In this document: positions 61,059-64,000 of the stretch, in pieces
How the letters are laid out: each line of letters opens with the position of its first letter
Position numbering within the stretch: position 1 is the first letter of the stretch
Assembly (NCBI RefSeq): GCF_021412565.1
Contig: NZ_JAKCLJ010000003.1
Coordinates: 1 to 64,000 of the forward strand
Length of the DNA: 64,000 nucleotides
Direction of reading: 5' to 3'
Source: Shewanella sp. AS1
GTDB taxonomy: Bacteria > Pseudomonadota > Gammaproteobacteria > Enterobacterales > Shewanellaceae
The notes under the pieces: model-generated
Databases searched by the model: none
Seen by the model: only the letters and a program-made list of their open reading frames with translations
What the model was told of the DNA's origin: nothing
Program-made: the position numbers and the translations under genes

Positions 61059-61134
61059 TCCCCAGTAGTTCAGTCGGTAGAACGGCGGACTGTTAATCCG
61101 TATGTCACTGGTTCAAGTCCAGTCTGGGGAGCCA
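61059..61134 (+). tRNA. tRNA-Asn(GTT), copy 3
   Basis: Identical over 76 nt to the other copies, with CCA. Spacer to copy 2 is 25 bp. Confidence 0.98.
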
Positions 61135-61169
61135 CTTATACTTATAACTGCAATAGGATAAGTATCGTT

Positions 61170-61245
61170 TCCCCAGTAGTTCAGTCGGTAGAACGGCGGA
61201 CTGTTAATCCGTATGTCACTGGTTCAAGTCCAGTCTGGGGAGCCA
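61170..61245 (+). tRNA. tRNA-Asn(GTT), copy 4
   Basis: Identical over 76 nt to the other copies, with CCA. Spacer to copy 3 is 35 bp. Confidence 0.98.
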
Positions 61246-61277
61246 CTTACCTGCATCACAATACCCAAGTTTATTAT

Positions 61278-61353
61278 TCCCCAGTAGTTCAGTCGGTAGA
61301 ACGGCGGACTGTTAATCCGTATGTCACTGGTTCAAGTCCAGTCTGGGGAGCCA
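61278..61353 (+). tRNA. tRNA-Asn(GTT), copy 5
   Basis: Identical over 76 nt to the other copies, with CCA. Spacer to copy 4 is 32 bp. No intrinsic terminator was seen between it and the GGDEF-EAL gene at 61465. Confidence 0.98.
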
Positions 61354-61464
61354 TCTCCTATACATTTCTGTTACAAATATAATTTCGCTTTAGTTGATAA
61401 TCCGTTAGACTAGCCAGCAAACAATAATTCTAAAATTAGCTGGGCGCTTGGGGAGCCTCTTCTT

Positions 61465-63387
61465 ATGGGCATTGCGAAAACATTCCATCTTATTTTACTG
61501 ATCATTTTTATCAGCCTCTCATTGATTAATTTCAATCAAGAGCAAGTGAGCGCCATCAAACAATCCAGTGACTATTTAGCAGAATACAAGCAAAACCCAA
61601 TCTGGAGCGAATCGCTACCGACAGATGGTCAGGCACTCTTTACCGAGTTAACCAGCCTCTACCCATTTTATTTTTTCCAATATGTTCATAGCCAGGATGG
61701 CAGCCATAACTATACCCATGGACAATTAAAGCCTGAGATCGATGATCCCATCACGGCACTGTTTGTACAAAACCTTGAAGATATCCGCTCCTTAAATGAG
61801 GGGCGCTTACAGATAAAGCTGGATGACTCCGCCATCGCGCAGCAGACAGCCAGGGATTTTGTCGACTATCTTGTTAATATCTGGTCTATCTATCTGCTTA
61901 TTGCCATTCTCTTTAGCTTACTGGTACTGCGTTTAAAGCGAGCGCTCGGCTATGCCAGCCATTATCTTGCGAATCTGTCTGAACTGAATTTTGAAGCACT
62001 CAGCCGCTCCAAGTTTACTGGCGAACTTAAACCATTGGGTATCGCACTAGAAAAGTGCCGTAGTCGGTTACACGATAAGTTCAACCAGATGCAGCTGCAT
62101 AATGAAAAGCTCAATAAAGAAGCCTTTCAGGATCCCATTACCCTTTTCAGCACCAGGGCTAAATTTACCGAGAAGCTAGACCAACTGGCCAAACCGGGTA
62201 AAAGTAATTTTGGTGTATTAGCCAGCATCAAAGCCACTGAGCTTGCCCATATCAATCAATCCCAGGGCCGACTCGCCGGTGATAACTACCTTGCGGGAAT
62301 CGCCAAGTGTATAAGAGAAGCATTAGGCGATCTTAAGCAGATTGAATGTTTTCGGATCTCAAGCGTCGATTTTGCCATATTCATCCCCAACCTGCTCCTT
62401 AAAGATGCCCAGCCTGAGCTAAAGGCACTCAAGACACAGTTCGATGAGTTTCAAAAAACCTTGGATGTGGGATCCGTTGCTCACATAGGTTTGGTGCCCT
62501 ATCAACAGGAAGATGAGCCGCTCTCCCTACTCTATCAGGCCGATTCGGCAGTCAGCATAGCCCAGACCAAGGGGCCAAACAGCTATCATATTCAAGAGCA
62601 GCTCGGCGTGGAGCAAAGCTTCGGCGATGATCATTGGCGACGAGCCATCGAAGATATCATCAATCGACGAGCGGTGAACTTCCAGATGCAAGATATACAT
62701 CCCTGCCGCGGCGCCGAAAAAGTCTACCGTGAACTCTTTGCCTGTTTTTATAGCAATGATGGCAAATTTTTACCCACGGCAACCGTCATAGCTATGGCCG
62801 AACGCCACAGCCTGAGTCTCGAATTAGATAAAGTTATTATTCTTCGCTGTTTTAAATTATTGCTCGATAATCCAGGATTGGAAGGATCATTTGGCATCAA
62901 TATCAGCTCCCATTCGATGACCCAGGCCCATTTTGTTGCCTGGATAAAAGCCCTTTTCCTAAAACATAGAAATATCGCATCCAAGGTAGTGCTTGAGGTC
63001 AACGAGGCCGGTATGCAAGCCAATATTCAACAGGCTCATCAATTTGTGCGTGAGATGCACAGCGTAGGCGCACGCGTCTGTGTGGAGCGTTTTGGCTTAG
63101 GCTTTACCTCATTTAAATTCTTTAAAGAGGTGCGTCCAGACTTTATCAAGCTCGATGGCAGTTACACCCAGCACATAGATATTAATGATAACAACCTATT
63201 TTTTGTTAAAATGGTAGTGGATGTTGCTCGAAAACAGTCGGTTAAAGTCATTGCCACCTGTGTCGAGCAACAGACAGAAAAGCTTGCCCTCGAGCAACTT
63301 TTGGTGGATGGATTACAGGGTTACTATATAGGGAAACCTAAACCCATTGTTATGGGCAATGAACAATCTGCAGTCAAACAGATGTAA
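61465..63387 (+). CDS. Membrane protein with degenerate GGDEF and EAL domains (CsrD/LapD-like layout)
   Basis: 640 residues. TM1 at about 6-23, a periplasmic region to about 135, TM2 at about 136-157, a helical linker, then a GGDEF domain (about 215-375) and an EAL domain (about 395-635). Both are degenerate: GGDEF reads SSVDF (299-303), EAL reads ELF (in VYRELFACF), and the DDFG loop reads ERFG. The conserved Lys in FIKLDGSY remains. It should therefore not make or cleave c-di-GMP, and may instead sense it or act through protein contacts, as CsrD and LapD do. A GGGAG site precedes the ATG. Orthology to CsrD is not claimed. Confidence 0.85.
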   Translation: MGIAKTFHLILLIIFISLSLINFNQEQVSAIKQSSDYLAEYKQNPIWSESLPTDGQALFTELTSLYPFYFFQYVHSQDGSHNYTHGQLKPEIDDPITALFVQNLEDIRSLNEGRLQIKLDDSAIAQQTARDFVDYLVNIWSIYLLIAILFSLLVLRLKRALGYASHYLANLSELNFEALSRSKFTGELKPLGIALEKCRSRLHDKFNQMQLHNEKLNKEAFQDPITLFSTRAKFTEKLDQLAKPGKSNFGVLASIKATELAHINQSQGRLAGDNYLAGIAKCIREALGDLKQIECFRISSVDFAIFIPNLLLKDAQPELKALKTQFDEFQKTLDVGSVAHIGLVPYQQEDEPLSLLYQADSAVSIAQTKGPNSYHIQEQLGVEQSFGDDHWRRAIEDIINRRAVNFQMQDIHPCRGAEKVYRELFACFYSNDGKFLPTATVIAMAERHSLSLELDKVIILRCFKLLLDNPGLEGSFGINISSHSMTQAHFVAWIKALFLKHRNIASKVVLEVNEAGMQANIQQAHQFVREMHSVGARVCVERFGLGFTSFKFFKEVRPDFIKLDGSYTQHIDINDNNLFFVKMVVDVARKQSVKVIATCVEQQTEKLALEQLLVDGLQGYYIGKPKPIVMGNEQSAVKQM

Positions 63388-63475
63388 ATTGAAATAATCC
63401 TTGCATTCTATGTGTTGTTTATCGTTGCACAAACGCCGATAATAGCCGTTAAATTAGATACAGATACCATTTGAG

Positions 63476-64000
63476 ATGAGTGAATATCTCCTACTCTTGA
63501 TCGGCACAGTTCTGGTCAACAACTTTGTATTAGTCAAATTTCTTGGCTTGTGCCCTTTCATGGGTGTATCGAGCAAACTCGAATCGGCGATAGGCATGTC
63601 AATGGCGACAACCTTCGTGTTGACCCTTGCATCGATTTTAAGTTATATCGTCGACAACTACTTGCTTTTACCATTCGACCTCAGTTATTTACGCACCATG
63701 GCTTTCATTTTAGTGATTGCCGTCGTAGTACAATTTACTGAGATGTTAGTGCAGAAAACCAGCGCATCATTACATCGCGCCTTAGGTATCTACCTGCCGC
63801 TTATCACCACCAACTGTGCCGTGCTTGGGGTCGCCCTGCTTAACGTCAATGAGAAGCACAACTTTATCGAGTCCGCCATTTATGGCTTTGGCGCCGCGGT
63901 GGGCTTTTCTCTGGTGCTTATCCTGTTTTCTGCCATGCGCGAGCGCCTTGCCGCCGCCGATGTGCCCGCTCCTTTTAAAGGAGGCGCTATCGCCATGATC
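63476..64000 (+). CDS. rsxA: RsxA/RnfA, electron transport complex subunit (partial, cut by window end)
   Basis: 175 codons from ATG 63476 without a stop before the window edge; the full family length is about 192. It is a polytopic inner-membrane protein ([20 protein letters not shown] start, then [11 protein letters not shown] with a conserved Cys, and [11 protein letters not shown] with a second Cys) of the Rnf/Rsx complex, an ion-pumping ferredoxin:NAD+ oxidoreductase that in E. coli also keeps SoxR reduced. rsxB and further subunits are expected to follow. Only a weak GAG precedes the ATG. Confidence 0.96.
   Translation, partial: MSEYLLLLIGTVLVNNFVLVKFLGLCPFMGVSSKLESAIGMSMATTFVLTLASILSYIVDNYLLLPFDLSYLRTMAFILVIAVVVQFTEMLVQKTSASLHRALGIYLPLITTNCAVLGVALLNVNEKHNFIESAIYGFGAAVGFSLVLILFSAMRERLAAADVPAPFKGGAIAMI

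Overview
The window looks like the chromosome of a marine Shewanella or a close relative (Gammaproteobacteria, Alteromonadales). This rests on gene content and order: a kdnA-kdnB-kdsB cluster for the 8-amino sugar Kdo8N, EarP beside an EF-P carrying Arg32, a stand-alone second EF-G, the seqA-pgm // ybfF-ybfE-fldA arrangement, the bkd operon next to nadA and astE, and rsxA at the right edge. The assignment is inference from families; no database search was run.

Layout. 1-5.9 kb is the accessory-looking part: the right end of an IS3-family element, a DUF3750 lipoprotein, a CPA2/Kef-type antiporter, a GH43 glycosidase without signal peptide and a secreted trypsin-like protease. It ends at a tRNA-Ser(GGA) whose 3' end points into it. 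6-17 kb is metabolic core on the minus strand (nadA, bkdA1-bkdA2-bkdB, astE, an OsmC protein, an alpha/beta hydrolase, pgm, seqA), with msrA on the plus strand. 17-25 kb runs on the plus strand: ybfF, a DUF2788 membrane protein, ybfE, fldA, earP-efp, alaA, and two HD-domain nucleotide phosphohydrolases (yfbR and a dGTPase-like gene). 25-43 kb is mixed: a MarC protein, a 2OG-Fe(II) oxygenase, an S9 peptidase, class I fumarase, pabB-nudL, asnS, yjbQ, a SNF2 ATPase, an RsmB-like methyltransferase, RhlE and an M28 peptidase. 43-58 kb is mostly plus strand: EF-G2, a chemotaxis receptor, an ACT-domain gene leading into ptsH-ptsI-crr, yffB-dapE-M15 peptidase (overlapping genes), an alpha/beta hydrolase, carbonic anhydrase, kdnA-kdnB-kdsB and a small DUF2897 protein. 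The right end has uvrB (minus), a five-copy tRNA-Asn(GTT) array behind a stable-RNA type promoter, a degenerate GGDEF-EAL membrane protein and the truncated start of rsxA.

How the genes work together. bkdA1/A2/B form the branched-chain 2-oxoacid dehydrogenase, with a pseudo-palindromic operator candidate upstream. EarP modifies the EF-P encoded by the next gene. KdnB oxidises and KdnA transaminates Kdo to Kdo8N, which KdsB activates with CMP. HPr, EI and IIA-Glc are the general PTS proteins. YfbR and the dGTPase homologue both remove phosphate from deoxynucleotides. SeqA is preceded by a helically phased GATC cluster that suggests autoregulation.

I did not find a clearly new multi-gene defence or mobile system. 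The best leads are the dGTPase/YfbR pair, the phased GATC cluster at seqA, the inverted DnaA-box pair upstream of the tRNA-Asn array, the ACT-PTS linkage, the EF-G paralogue with its own promoter, and the degenerate GGDEF-EAL protein. Two short degenerate tandem repeats (41.2 kb and 54.3 kb) are unexplained.
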